Of a stretch of DNA of 64,000 nt, positions 51,855-60,865 are shown one piece after another (position 1 is the first letter of the stretch; every line of letters starts with the position of its first letter). A program made the translations under genes and the position numbers. Under the pieces are notes generated by a model, which was given only the letters and a program-made list of their open reading frames with translations, was not told the origin of the DNA and ran no database searches. This DNA is from RHKX01 sp046330415 (lineage in GTDB: Bacteria; Actinomycetota; Thermoleophilia; Solirubrobacterales; 70-9), in assembly GCA_046330415.1 (NCBI GenBank), contig JAXLSW010000018.1, positions 1-64,000 on the forward strand, written 5' to 3'.

Positions 51855-52610
51855 TCAGAGATCGAAGTGGTCTTCGAGGCCGTGGAGGTGGCGGTCGATG
51901 CTCTCCGCAGCCCGGGCGGGATCGCCTGAGCGAAGCGCTTCGAGTGTGTCGAGCTGAAACGCCTCGGCACTCCGCATGCTGCCGTAGGCGCTGGGGTAGC
52001 GATTGCGGACCGCACCGAGGTCGCGGAACACCGACCCAAGGAACCGCTCGAGTGTTTCGTTCTTGGCGATCGCCGCGATGCGAAGGTGAAAGCGCACGTC
52101 GATCTCGATGAACGACTGCGGATCGTCGTGAAGCTCGGTCAGCGCCGCGGCCAGCTCCTCGAGCGCATCGAGCTCCTGCCGCGTGGCGCGCGCGGCGGCA
52201 AGCGGCGCCGTCGCGGTCTCAATGGCGCGCCGGGCCTCGAGCAGCGAGCGGATCTCCCGGGCCTCGGGCTCGTCGAGGCTGGTCAGAAGACCGGTCGGGA
52301 TCGACAGCGAGCGTACGAACGAGCCTCCCCCCGGACCGCTGCGGATCTCGAGGACGCCCGCGCGCCGCAGGCGGTTCAGGGCATCGCGGACCACCAGCCT
52401 GCTGACACCGAAGTGACTCGCCAACTCGGTGTCGCGGGGGAGCGCCGAGCCCACGGGAGCGACGCCGGCGCGGAGCCCATCGACGAGCGCGGCCGTCACC
52501 GCGTCCGCTGCTCGCGGCAACTCGATGGCCGGGAACTGACCGGCCTCCGGTCGCGGCTCCGCGATCCCCTCGCTCCCTTCATCAGTCATCGGCGGACTCC
52601 GCCGTGGCAT
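51855..52610 (-). CDS. GntR-family regulator, FCD subfamily
   Basis: 251 residues; MTDEGSEG at 52589 is an alternative start. Winged helix: VTAALVDGLRAGVAPVGSALPRDTELASHFGVSRLVVRDALNRLRRAGVLEI. FCD domain with IDVRFHLRIAAIAKNETLERFLGSV (metal-binding Asp and His). Divergent from the E1/E2 genes with a perfect ATCTAA-TTA-TTAGAT palindrome in the gap, so it probably controls itself and the 2-oxoacid dehydrogenase. Confidence 0.92.
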   Translation of the reverse strand: MPRRSPPMTDEGSEGIAEPRPEAGQFPAIELPRAADAVTAALVDGLRAGVAPVGSALPRDTELASHFGVSRLVVRDALNRLRRAGVLEIRSGPGGGSFVRSLSIPTGLLTSLDEPEAREIRSLLEARRAIETATAPLAAARATRQELDALEELAAALTELHDDPQSFIEIDVRFHLRIAAIAKNETLERFLGSVFRDLGAVRNRYPSAYGSMRSAEAFQLDTLEALRSGDPARAAESIDRHLHGLEDHFDL

Positions 52611-52634
52611 GTCCTCGGTCTGGTGTGTATATTC

Positions 52635-52649
52635 ATCTAATTATTAGAT
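52635..52649. promoter_or_regulatory. GntR operator candidate ATCTAA-TTA-TTAGAT
   Basis: A perfect 15-bp palindrome (6-3-6) 25 bp upstream of the regulator ATG and 22 bp upstream of the E1 start. AT-rich in a 70% GC setting, so it stands out. Placed for simultaneous control of both divergent genes. Confidence 0.6.
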
Positions 52650-52671
52650 AGTTAGCTCTTATGCTCTCTGA

Positions 52672-55041
52672 TTGTCGCAACCGCACCCCACTGGACGCCC
52701 GTTGACCACCGTCACGGCGAAGGATCGTGCGGTCACCGACAGGGACGTCGAGCTGCTGCGCGAGATCGAGAGCAGGGTGCTTTGGCTGGCGACGGCGATA
52801 GTCCACCACGCCAACAAGGTCAGACCCAATCCCACAGGCCTCAAGGTCGGTGGTCATCAAGCGTCCAGCGCATCGATCGTGAGCATCATGACGGCGCTCT
52901 GGTTCGCCTTCCTCGAGGCGCCGGATCGCGTCTCGGTGAAGCCGCACGCATCCCCGGTGCTGCACGCGATCAACTACCTGCTCGGCAGGCTGCCCGTGGA
53001 GTACCTGACGCGCCTGCGCGAGTTCGGTGGCCTCCAGAGCTACCCGAGCCGGACCAAGGATCCGGATCCCGTCGACTACTCGACGGGATCCGTTGGGATC
53101 GGCGCAACCGCGACCATCTGGGGGGCTCTGGCGCACCGCTACGCAGCCGGACACTTCGAGATCCCCGTCGGCGGCCGGCAGATCGCTCTCGTCGGTGACG
53201 CGGAGCTCGACGAGGGGGCGGTATGGGAGGCGCTTCTCGATCCGATGACACGTGAGCTCGGCGAGGTCCTTTGGATCGTCGACCTCAACCGACAGAGCCT
53301 CGACCGCGTGGTCCCCGAGATCGCCGCCGATCGCCTCCGGACGATGTTCGAGGCTGCGGGCTGGCACGCGATCTCGCTCAAGTACGGAGGTGTGCTCGAG
53401 CAGCTGTTCACCCGCCCCGGAGGGGATCATCTGCGAAGTCGGATCGACGCGATGCCGAACCAGGAGTACCAGAGCCTCCTGCGTGCGTCTCCTGAGGATC
53501 TGCGTACGAGGCTCCCCGGCTCCGGGAGCGGGAGCCGACGCCTCTCGAAGCTCGTCGGCGAGCTCGAGGACCACGAGCTGGCCGCCGCCGTCCGCGACCT
53601 CGGCGGCCACGACTTGGGCTGCCTCCTCGACGGGCTCGCCGCCGCTGACGCCGTGAGCGACCGCCCCTGCGTGATCTTCGCCTACACGATCAAGGGTTGG
53701 CGCCTCCCGACTGAAGGTCACCCGGCGAACCACTCGGCGCTGATCGGTCCCGAGCAGTTCGAGGAGCTCGCCGCCGACCTCGGCGTCGACCCCGCCGACC
53801 CCTGGGCGACGTTCCCTGAGAGGACTCCGGAGGCCGAGCTGTGTTCGCGTCGCTCCGCGCAGCTGACGCGAGAGCCGGCTCCCGCCACCCTTCCCCCGAG
53901 CATTCCGGCAGAGCTACGCCGAGGACACGCCGGCCAGGAGTCGACGCAGCAGGCGTTCGGCCGCTTCTTCTCCGACCTGAGCAATGAGGCCGGGGACGCC
54001 GCCGCGCACGTCGTCACGGTGAGCCCTGACGTCGCGAGCTCGACCAACCTCGGCGGCTGGATCAATCGGACCGGCATCTGGTCCATAGGCGACCGGGTCG
54101 ACTGGTTCGCCGAGGACACCGAGACCCTCGTGCGCTGGCGCGAGACCACTCACGGTCAACATGTGGAGCTCGGAATCGCGGAGACCAACCTGGTCGGTCT
54201 CCTCGGCGAGCTCGGGGCAACGTGGCGCACCGAGGGAGCACCCCTGCTCCCCATAGGGACGCTCTACGACCCCTTCGTCGGCCGCGCCCTCGAGCCGTGG
54301 TCGTTCGGCGTGTACGCGGGCGGGCAGTCGATCCTCGTCGGCACGCCGTCGGGGATCAGCCTCGCCCCGGAGGGCGGTGCCCATCAGTCGGTCGTAACGC
54401 CCGCGGTGGGCGTCGCGCAACCCGGCTGCGTCGCCTGGGAGCCCGCCTTCGGGCAGGACTTCGAGTGGTGCTTCCTGCAGGCGATGAGCTGGCTCGGCAG
54501 GTCAGACGGCTGCTCGAGCTACTTCCGCCTCTCAACGCGGGCGATCGACCAAGACCTCGCGCAGGTCCCGGCGGACCCCGCGATGCGCTCGCAACGCCGG
54601 GCGCAGGCGCTCTCCGGCGCCTATCGGCTCCGCACCGCCGACGGCCGCGTGCCCGGAGTGGTCCTGGCGGGGATGGGAGTCGTGATGCCGGAGGTCCTCG
54701 AGGCCGCCGATGTCCTCGACGATGCCGGGATCCCGGTCGAGGTCGTCTGCATCACCAGCGCCGACCTCCTCTTCCGGGCCGCGCGCGCGATGCGCGGCCT
54801 CGATGGGGGCGCCGACGATGCCCTCTCCGACAACTTCCCCCATTCGTGGCCGATCGTGACGGCGCTCGACGGTCACCCCAGCTCGCTCGCCTTTCTCGGC
54901 TCGGCGCTCGGGGTAGCCGCAACGGCGCTGGGAGTCGCGGACTTCGGCCAGTCGGGTGACATGCAGAGCCTCTACGAGCACCACATGATCGACGCCGAAT
55001 CGATCGTCGGATCCGCCCTCGACCTGATCGGAGCGCCATGA
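52672..55041 (+). CDS. AceE/MdeB-type homodimeric 2-oxoacid dehydrogenase E1
   Basis: 789 residues from TTG, shorter than AceE (about 890). Transketolase-like: GLKVGGHQASSASIVSIMTALWFAFL at 57-82, HASPVLHAINYLLGRL, the thiamine diphosphate site GDAELDEG (175-182) to DLNRQSLD (204-211), and the second half with ELGIAETNLVGLLGELG. Oxidatively decarboxylates a 2-oxoacid and passes the acyl group to the lipoyl E2 encoded next (ATGA overlap). In Pseudomonas, the similar MdeB acts on 2-oxobutyrate next to a methionine lyase. With a threonine-dehydratase-like gene nearby I infer a 2-oxobutyrate or branched 2-oxoacid substrate. TATGCT sits six bases before the TTG. Confidence 0.85.
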   Translation: MSQPHPTGRPLTTVTAKDRAVTDRDVELLREIESRVLWLATAIVHHANKVRPNPTGLKVGGHQASSASIVSIMTALWFAFLEAPDRVSVKPHASPVLHAINYLLGRLPVEYLTRLREFGGLQSYPSRTKDPDPVDYSTGSVGIGATATIWGALAHRYAAGHFEIPVGGRQIALVGDAELDEGAVWEALLDPMTRELGEVLWIVDLNRQSLDRVVPEIAADRLRTMFEAAGWHAISLKYGGVLEQLFTRPGGDHLRSRIDAMPNQEYQSLLRASPEDLRTRLPGSGSGSRRLSKLVGELEDHELAAAVRDLGGHDLGCLLDGLAAADAVSDRPCVIFAYTIKGWRLPTEGHPANHSALIGPEQFEELAADLGVDPADPWATFPERTPEAELCSRRSAQLTREPAPATLPPSIPAELRRGHAGQESTQQAFGRFFSDLSNEAGDAAAHVVTVSPDVASSTNLGGWINRTGIWSIGDRVDWFAEDTETLVRWRETTHGQHVELGIAETNLVGLLGELGATWRTEGAPLLPIGTLYDPFVGRALEPWSFGVYAGGQSILVGTPSGISLAPEGGAHQSVVTPAVGVAQPGCVAWEPAFGQDFEWCFLQAMSWLGRSDGCSSYFRLSTRAIDQDLAQVPADPAMRSQRRAQALSGAYRLRTADGRVPGVVLAGMGVVMPEVLEAADVLDDAGIPVEVVCITSADLLFRAARAMRGLDGGADDALSDNFPHSWPIVTALDGHPSSLAFLGSALGVAATALGVADFGQSGDMQSLYEHHMIDAESIVGSALDLIGAP

Positions 55042-56318
55042 GCGCGTCCGTGAGCACGAGCGCCGACATCCTCATGCCTCGGCTCTCCGACTCGATGGAG
55101 GAAGGCACGATCCTCGCCTGGCTGAAGTCGCTCGGCGATGTGGTCGAGCGCGGCGAGGAGCTCGTCGAGATCGAGACCGACAAGGCCAACATGGTCGTCG
55201 AGTCCGACGCGAGCGGAACCGTCCTCGAGCTTGTCGCGGCCGAGGGCGACACGCTGCCGATCGGGTCCGTGATCGCCCGCATCGGCGACCCTGGAACCTC
55301 CGAGAAGCAAGAGGCCAACACCCCGTCGACGAGCGGGGAGGATCGGAGCGCCGATGAGCAGCCTGCTCCGAAGCCGGCACCACCGGACCCGAACATCTCC
55401 ACCGGGCGGGAGCGGGCGGGCGCCGATGACCGGGGGCCGAGGGTCTCGCCGCTCGCGCGGCGAATCGCCGCCGACCGCGGCATCGATCTGGCGACGGTGC
55501 GCGGCAGCGGACCCGGGGGCCGAATCGTCCGAGCGGACGTGGAGGAGAGACCGGCGGCGGCTGCGTCGAAACCCCCCGTCCCCTCGCCGCCCACGCCGGC
55601 TGCGGGCGAGACCACCGCGGCCAAGGGCGAGGTCGTGCGGATCGAACCGTCGCGGCTGCAGAGCGTGGTCGCAAGGAGGATGGCCGAGTCGAAAGCGACC
55701 GTTCCCCACTTCTACGTCTCCACCGACGTCGACATGACCGCCGCGAGCGAGGCGCGGATGCGAATCAAGGCTGATGCGAACCTCGGAGGAGCCCCCGCCC
55801 CTTCCTTCAACGACATGGTGGTCCGCGCCGCTGCCCTCAGCCTGCGCGCGTTTCCGCGGGTGAACTCGTCATATCGCGACGGGGCTTTCGAGCTCCACTC
55901 CCGGATCAACATCGGAATCGCGGTGGCGGCTGAGGACGCTCTCGTGGTGCCGACGATCTTCGACGCCGACACCAAGGGGCTCAGCGCAATCGCCGCCGAT
56001 GCCGTGACCCTGTCGTCGAAGGTCCGAGACGGCTCGATCACCCCGCCCGAGTTGGCCGGGGGTACCTTCACGATCTCGAACCTCGGCATGTACGGGATGT
56101 CGCGCATCGGACCGGTGATCAACCCACCGCAAGCGGCGATCCTCGGCGTCGGGGAGATCCGCTCCGAACCGATCGTGCGCGAGGAGCGGATCGTGCCGGG
56201 GAAGGTCATGAGCTTGACCCTGGCCGCCGATCACCGCATCCTCTACGGAGCCGACGCGGCCGCCTTCCTCGCGCGGGTCCGGGCCACGCTCGAAGAGCCG
56301 CTGGGCCTGGCCCTCTGA
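55038..56318 (+). CDS. dihydrolipoamide acyltransferase E2
   Basis: 426 residues. One lipoyl domain at the N-terminus (LMPRLSDSMEEGTILAWLKSLGD..., lipoyl Lys in EIETDKANM, about residue 50), a proline-rich linker, the subunit-binding domain (VSPLARRIAADRGIDLATVRGSGPGGRIVRADV) and the catalytic core ending ADHRILYGADAAAFLARV (HRxxxG with catalytic His). Partner of the E1 just upstream. No E3 gene is present in the window, so lipoamide dehydrogenase must come from elsewhere. Confidence 0.93.
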   Translation: MSASVSTSADILMPRLSDSMEEGTILAWLKSLGDVVERGEELVEIETDKANMVVESDASGTVLELVAAEGDTLPIGSVIARIGDPGTSEKQEANTPSTSGEDRSADEQPAPKPAPPDPNISTGRERAGADDRGPRVSPLARRIAADRGIDLATVRGSGPGGRIVRADVEERPAAAASKPPVPSPPTPAAGETTAAKGEVVRIEPSRLQSVVARRMAESKATVPHFYVSTDVDMTAASEARMRIKADANLGGAPAPSFNDMVVRAAALSLRAFPRVNSSYRDGAFELHSRINIGIAVAAEDALVVPTIFDADTKGLSAIAADAVTLSSKVRDGSITPPELAGGTFTISNLGMYGMSRIGPVINPPQAAILGVGEIRSEPIVREERIVPGKVMSLTLAADHRILYGADAAAFLARVRATLEEPLGLAL

Positions 56319-56404
56319 CCTGCAGCCCACCGGCCCCGAGGCGTGTTGGCGCGGCCGAGCGACCAGCGCGGGTGAGGCCACCGGCGCCGGGGCGGTCAGG
56401 TGCA

Positions 56405-56410
56405 TATAGT
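56405..56410 (+). promoter_or_regulatory. putative -10 box of the oxoglutarate dehydrogenase gene
   Basis: TATAGT within the 153-bp gap between E2 and the fusion gene, about 60 bp before the ATG. AGAGGGGG just upstream of the ATG at 56472 is a strong ribosome binding site. No convincing -35 is visible. Confidence 0.4.
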
Positions 56411-56471
56411 CAGTGAAGATTCTGTGAGTACCTACGAGCAAGCCGCCCAAGTCATCTAGAGGGGGTCCCTG

Positions 56472-59400
56472 ATGCCGGCGACCGGGACCGTTCAGATAGA
56501 GATGCCCGCCATGGGCGAATCGGTGTCCGAGGGCACCGTGTTGGAGTGGCACGTTGCTGAGGGCGATCAGGTCTCCGAGGGCGACACGATCGTCGAGGTC
56601 TCCACCGACAAGGTGGATGCCGAGGTTCCCGCGACGGTCAGCGGCACCGTCACCAAGCTTCTCGTCGAGCCCGACGATGTCGTCAAGATCGGCCAGCCGC
56701 TTGCCGAGATCGAGCCCGGCGAGGGCGGGTCCGGATCCGGATCGAACGGTGCCGGGGGCGCCGAGGCCTCCGGCGACGGGCTTCCCGACACCGGTGCCGG
56801 TGGCGAGGGTGATTCAGACCTCGGCGAGGGCGGCGGCGACGCACCGGCCGCCGAGGGCGACGCCCCCACCCAGGAATCAGGTTCCGGCGGCGGCTCCGGT
56901 GAGATCGTCGAGGTGACGATGCCGGAGATGGGTGAATCCGTGACCGAGGGCACCGTCCTCGAGTGGCACAAGTCCGCGGGTGACTCGATCGAGGAGGGCG
57001 AGACGCTCGTCGAGGTCTCCACCGACAAGGTCGACGCTGAGGTCCCCGCCACCGCAGGCGGCACCGTGACCGAGCTTCTCGTCGAGCCCGACGACGTCGT
57101 CAAGGTCGGCCAGGCGCTCGCCAAGATCGAGGTGGGAGCCGGCTCCGGCGCCGCGTCGACGCCGAGCGCGGGCGATGCACCTGCCTCCTCGGGCAACGGC
57201 GCGGCCGCCGAGGAGGTCGACTCCGACGCGAAGGCTTCTCCGGTCGCCAAGCGGATCGCCGCCGCCGAAGGCCTCGATCTGGGCAAGGTCGAGGGCTCAG
57301 GCCCGGGCGGGAAGGTCATGAAGGCCGACGTGCTCGCAGCGGCCGACGGCTCGGGCGGCAACGGTGCCGCACCCGCGCTCAGCGAGGGCGAGGCGAAGGT
57401 CCTCCGCGGCCCCGCGGGGATGCTCGCCAAGGCGATGGACGAGAGCCGCTCGATCCCGACCGCGACCTCCTTCCGGACGCTCGCCGTCGACACGCTCGAC
57501 GCCAAGCGCAAGGCCATCAACGGGATGCTCGCCGAGCAGGGCATGAAGGTCTCCTTCACCCACCTGATCGCCTGGGCGATCGTCGAGGCGGCGCGTGAGT
57601 GGCCGTCGATGTTCCGCACCTTCGAGGAGCGGGACGGCAAGCCCAACGTGATCGACCACGGCCAGGTCAACCTCGGCATCGCCGTCGACATCGAGAAGAA
57701 GGACGGCTCGCGCGCGCTGATGGTCCCGCGGGTGCTCGGCGCCGACCAGCTCGACTTCAAGGGGTTCCACGCCGCCTACGAGGACCTGATCCGCAAGACG
57801 CGGGAGAACTCACTCACCGCCGACGACTTCCGCGGCACCAACATCACCCTGACCAACCCCGGTGGCCTGGGCACCGTCGCCTCGGTCCCGCGTCTGATGA
57901 CGGGCCAGGGGACGATCGTCGCCACCGGCTCGATCGCGTACCCGCCCGAGTGGAAGCACGCCGCGCCCGACAAGCTCAACGCGCTCGGCGTCTCGAAGGT
58001 GATGACGATGACGTCCACCTACGACCACCGGATCATCCAGGGCGCCGAGTCCGGCTCCTTCCTGCGCCGCATCGACGAGCTGCTCACCGGCGAGGACGAG
58101 TTCTACGAGGGCGTCGCCGCAAGCCTCGGCATCGACGCGACGACCGTCACCAACGCCCACCCGGCATCCGCCTCGGCACCGCCGCTGGCGACCGGGACCG
58201 GAACCCACGCGGTCGTGGCCGCCCCGTCGGTCGGTGAGGTCGACGAGGAGCTGCTGCAGGCGGTCCAGGCCGCCACCTCGCTGCTCAAGGCCTACCGCAC
58301 CCATGGCCATCTCTCCGCTCACCTGAACCCGCTCGGCGGCGACGGCAAGGGCGATCCGGCTCTGGAGCCCGAGAACCTGAACCTGACGCCGGAGCTGATG
58401 AAGCGGATCCCTGCGTCGATCCTGCGGATCGGCGTCCCCGGCGAGACGCTGCTCGACGCGCTGCCGCGGATGCGGGACGCCTACTGCGGGTCGATGGGCT
58501 ACCAGATCGAGCACCTCTCCTCGCACCAGCAGCGCATGTGGCTGCGCGAGATGATCGAGACAGGCAAGCACCGCGAGCCGCTGCGTAGCGACGAGAAGCG
58601 CTCGCTCCTGCACCGCCTGATCCAGGTCTTCCAGTTCGAGCGGTTCCTGCAGAAGGCCTACCTCGGCCAGAAGATGTTCTCGATCGAGGGACTCGACGCG
58701 ACCGTGCCGATGATCGACGAGCTGGCGACGCTGGCGAAGAAGAACGGCGCCGACCAGGTCGTGATCGGGATGGCCCACCGCGGCCGGCTCTCCGTGCTCG
58801 CCCACAACCTGGGGCGCTCGATGGAGTCGATCATGGCCGAGTTCGAGGGGGCGAAGGCGATCGACGCCGTCAAGCGCACCGATGCGCTGCGCCACGGCGG
58901 CACCGGGGACGTCAAGTACCACCACGGCGCCGAGGGGCTGTTCGAGTCCGGCGAGGGAGACGTGCGGATGCGCCTCTCCCCCAACCCGAGCCACCTCGAG
59001 TTCGTCGGCCCCGTCGTCGAGGGTGGAGCCCGCGCCGCCCAGACCGGACACGCCGGCCCGCGCCTGAACCACGACGCGAAGGTCGCGGTCCCGCTCCTCC
59101 TGCACGGCGACGCCGCCTTCCCCGGCCAGGGAGTCGTCGCCGAGACCTTCAACATGCAGTCCCTCAACGGCTACGCGACCGGCGGCACGGTCCACATCAT
59201 CCAGGACAACAGCGTCGGGTTCACGACCGATCCCAAGGAGGGTCGCTCGACCCCCTACGCCTCCGACATGGCGAAGGGATTCAACGTCCCGATCATCCAC
59301 GTCAACGCCGACGAGCCCGAGGAGTGCATCGCGGCGGTCCGTCTCGCGATGGCGTACCGCGAGAAGTTCCACCGCGACGTCGTCATCGACCTGATCGGCT

Positions 59401-60851
59401 ACCGCCGCTACGGGCACAACGAGACCGACGAGCCGGCCTACACCCAGCCCAACGAAACGGCCGCCATCAAGAAGCACCCGCCGCTCAGCGAGCTGTACGC
59501 GAAGCGGCTGATCGAGGGCGGAGTGGTCACCGAGGGCGAGGTCGAGGAGGACGCGAACGAGCGCCGCGACGAGCTCAGCGAGATCCTGAAGACGCTGCGC
59601 GGCAAGATCGAACGCGGCGAGTTCGAGGACCCGACCGTGACCGGAGGCACCGGCGAGCTCGACCGGACGAAGAGCCCCGAGGTCGAGACGAAGGTCTCCG
59701 AGAAGCGTCTGCGGACGCTGAACTCGGAGCTGATCAAGTTCCCCGACTCGTTCACCGTCCACCGCAAGCTCCGCAAGCCGCTCGAGCGCCGCGAGGAGAT
59801 CCTCGAGGAGGGGCCGATCGAGTACGGCCACGCCGAGGCGCTCGCGTTCGCGTCGCTGCTGACGGAGGGCACCCACATCCGCCTCACCGGCCAGGACTCC
59901 GAGCGCGGCACGTTCTCCAACCGCCACCTCGTGCTCCACGACGAGAAGACGGGCCTCAAGTACGCGCCGATCCAGAACCTCTCCGGAGCCCTGGCGCCCT
60001 TCGAGATCCACAACTCACCGCTGTCGGAGAACGCCTGCCTCGGCTTCGAGTACGGCTACTCGGCGGCCTCACCGGAGAGCCTGATCCTCTGGGAGGCTCA
60101 ATTCGGTGACTTCGACAACTCCGCGCAGGTGATCATCGACCAGTTCATCGTCGCCGGCGAGTCGAAGTGGGGCCAGACGACACGGCTGACGCTGCTTCTC
60201 CCCCACGGCTACGAGGGTTCCGGGCCCGAGCACTCGAGCGCCCGCATCGAGCGCTTCCTGCAGCTCGGCGCCGAGGGCAACATGCGGCTCGCAAACCCGA
60301 CGACCGCCGCTCAGTACTTCCACCTGCTGCGCCGCCAGGCGCGGATCGCCAAGCCGCGGCCGATGGTCGTCTTCACGCCCAAGGGCCTGCTGCGGTTGGG
60401 AGAGGCGGCCTCGAAGCTCAGCGACCTGACCGAGGGCTCCTTCCAGTATGTGCTCGACGATCCTCGCACCGCCGGTCGCCACGAGGAGATCAAGCGCCTG
60501 ATCCTCTGCTCGGGCCGGGTCTTCTACGACCTCGACGGCCACGACCGCCGCGAGGACGCGACCGATGTCGCCATCGCCCGCGTCGAGCTGATCTACCCCT
60601 TCCCGCGCGCTCAGATCGCCGAGCTCATCGCGAGCTACCCGAACCTCGAGGAGATCATCTGGGCGCAGGAGGAGCCGGAGAACATGGGCCCCTGGCATGC
60701 GATGGAGCGCCGCCTCCCCGCCGCCGTCGGCGACCGCGGCATCGACGTCCGCTACGTCGGCCGGCCCGAGCGCGCGAGCCCCTCCGAGGGCTACCCGGCG
60801 GCGCACCGCTCCGAGCAGGAGCGGATCGTGCTGACGGCCCTGACCGGCTGA
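56472..60851 (+). CDS. kgd: multifunctional 2-oxoglutarate dehydrogenase (lipoyl2-E2-E1 fusion)
   Basis: 1459 residues, about 230 longer than mycobacterial Kgd/OdhA. Order: lipoyl domain 1 (MPAMGESVSEG..., Lys 47 in STDKVDAE), Gly/Glu-rich linker, lipoyl domain 2 (Lys 186 in the same motif), subunit-binding domain (about 255-290), E2 acyltransferase core (about 305-545, STYDHRIIQGAES with His 519), then the E1 part from about 590 (LLKAYRTHGHLSAHLNPLG, VVIGMAHRGRLSVLAHNL, and IGYRRYGHNETDEPAYTQP). It converts 2-oxoglutarate to succinyl-CoA. The usual actinobacterial fusion lacks lipoyl domains and borrows them from AceF; here they are built in. Strong RBS; MBL-fold gene follows 14 bp later. 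Confidence 0.93.
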   Translation: MPATGTVQIEMPAMGESVSEGTVLEWHVAEGDQVSEGDTIVEVSTDKVDAEVPATVSGTVTKLLVEPDDVVKIGQPLAEIEPGEGGSGSGSNGAGGAEASGDGLPDTGAGGEGDSDLGEGGGDAPAAEGDAPTQESGSGGGSGEIVEVTMPEMGESVTEGTVLEWHKSAGDSIEEGETLVEVSTDKVDAEVPATAGGTVTELLVEPDDVVKVGQALAKIEVGAGSGAASTPSAGDAPASSGNGAAAEEVDSDAKASPVAKRIAAAEGLDLGKVEGSGPGGKVMKADVLAAADGSGGNGAAPALSEGEAKVLRGPAGMLAKAMDESRSIPTATSFRTLAVDTLDAKRKAINGMLAEQGMKVSFTHLIAWAIVEAAREWPSMFRTFEERDGKPNVIDHGQVNLGIAVDIEKKDGSRALMVPRVLGADQLDFKGFHAAYEDLIRKTRENSLTADDFRGTNITLTNPGGLGTVASVPRLMTGQGTIVATGSIAYPPEWKHAAPDKLNALGVSKVMTMTSTYDHRIIQGAESGSFLRRIDELLTGEDEFYEGVAASLGIDATTVTNAHPASASAPPLATGTGTHAVVAAPSVGEVDEELLQAVQAATSLLKAYRTHGHLSAHLNPLGGDGKGDPALEPENLNLTPELMKRIPASILRIGVPGETLLDALPRMRDAYCGSMGYQIEHLSSHQQRMWLREMIETGKHREPLRSDEKRSLLHRLIQVFQFERFLQKAYLGQKMFSIEGLDATVPMIDELATLAKKNGADQVVIGMAHRGRLSVLAHNLGRSMESIMAEFEGAKAIDAVKRTDALRHGGTGDVKYHHGAEGLFESGEGDVRMRLSPNPSHLEFVGPVVEGGARAAQTGHAGPRLNHDAKVAVPLLLHGDAAFPGQGVVAETFNMQSLNGYATGGTVHIIQDNSVGFTTDPKEGRSTPYASDMAKGFNVPIIHVNADEPEECIAAVRLAMAYREKFHRDVVIDLIGYRRYGHNETDEPAYTQPNETAAIKKHPPLSELYAKRLIEGGVVTEGEVEEDANERRDELSEILKTLRGKIERGEFEDPTVTGGTGELDRTKSPEVETKVSEKRLRTLNSELIKFPDSFTVHRKLRKPLERREEILEEGPIEYGHAEALAFASLLTEGTHIRLTGQDSERGTFSNRHLVLHDEKTGLKYAPIQNLSGALAPFEIHNSPLSENACLGFEYGYSAASPESLILWEAQFGDFDNSAQVIIDQFIVAGESKWGQTTRLTLLLPHGYEGSGPEHSSARIERFLQLGAEGNMRLANPTTAAQYFHLLRRQARIAKPRPMVVFTPKGLLRLGEAASKLSDLTEGSFQYVLDDPRTAGRHEEIKRLILCSGRVFYDLDGHDRREDATDVAIARVELIYPFPRAQIAELIASYPNLEEIIWAQEEPENMGPWHAMERRLPAAVGDRGIDVRYVGRPERASPSEGYPAAHRSEQERIVLTALTG

Positions 60852-60865
60852 GCGCCCCCCGCGCG

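Noticed and set aside
57810..60011. 733-codon minus-strand open frame
   Set aside because: Antisense of the oxoglutarate dehydrogenase fusion, with no domain content.
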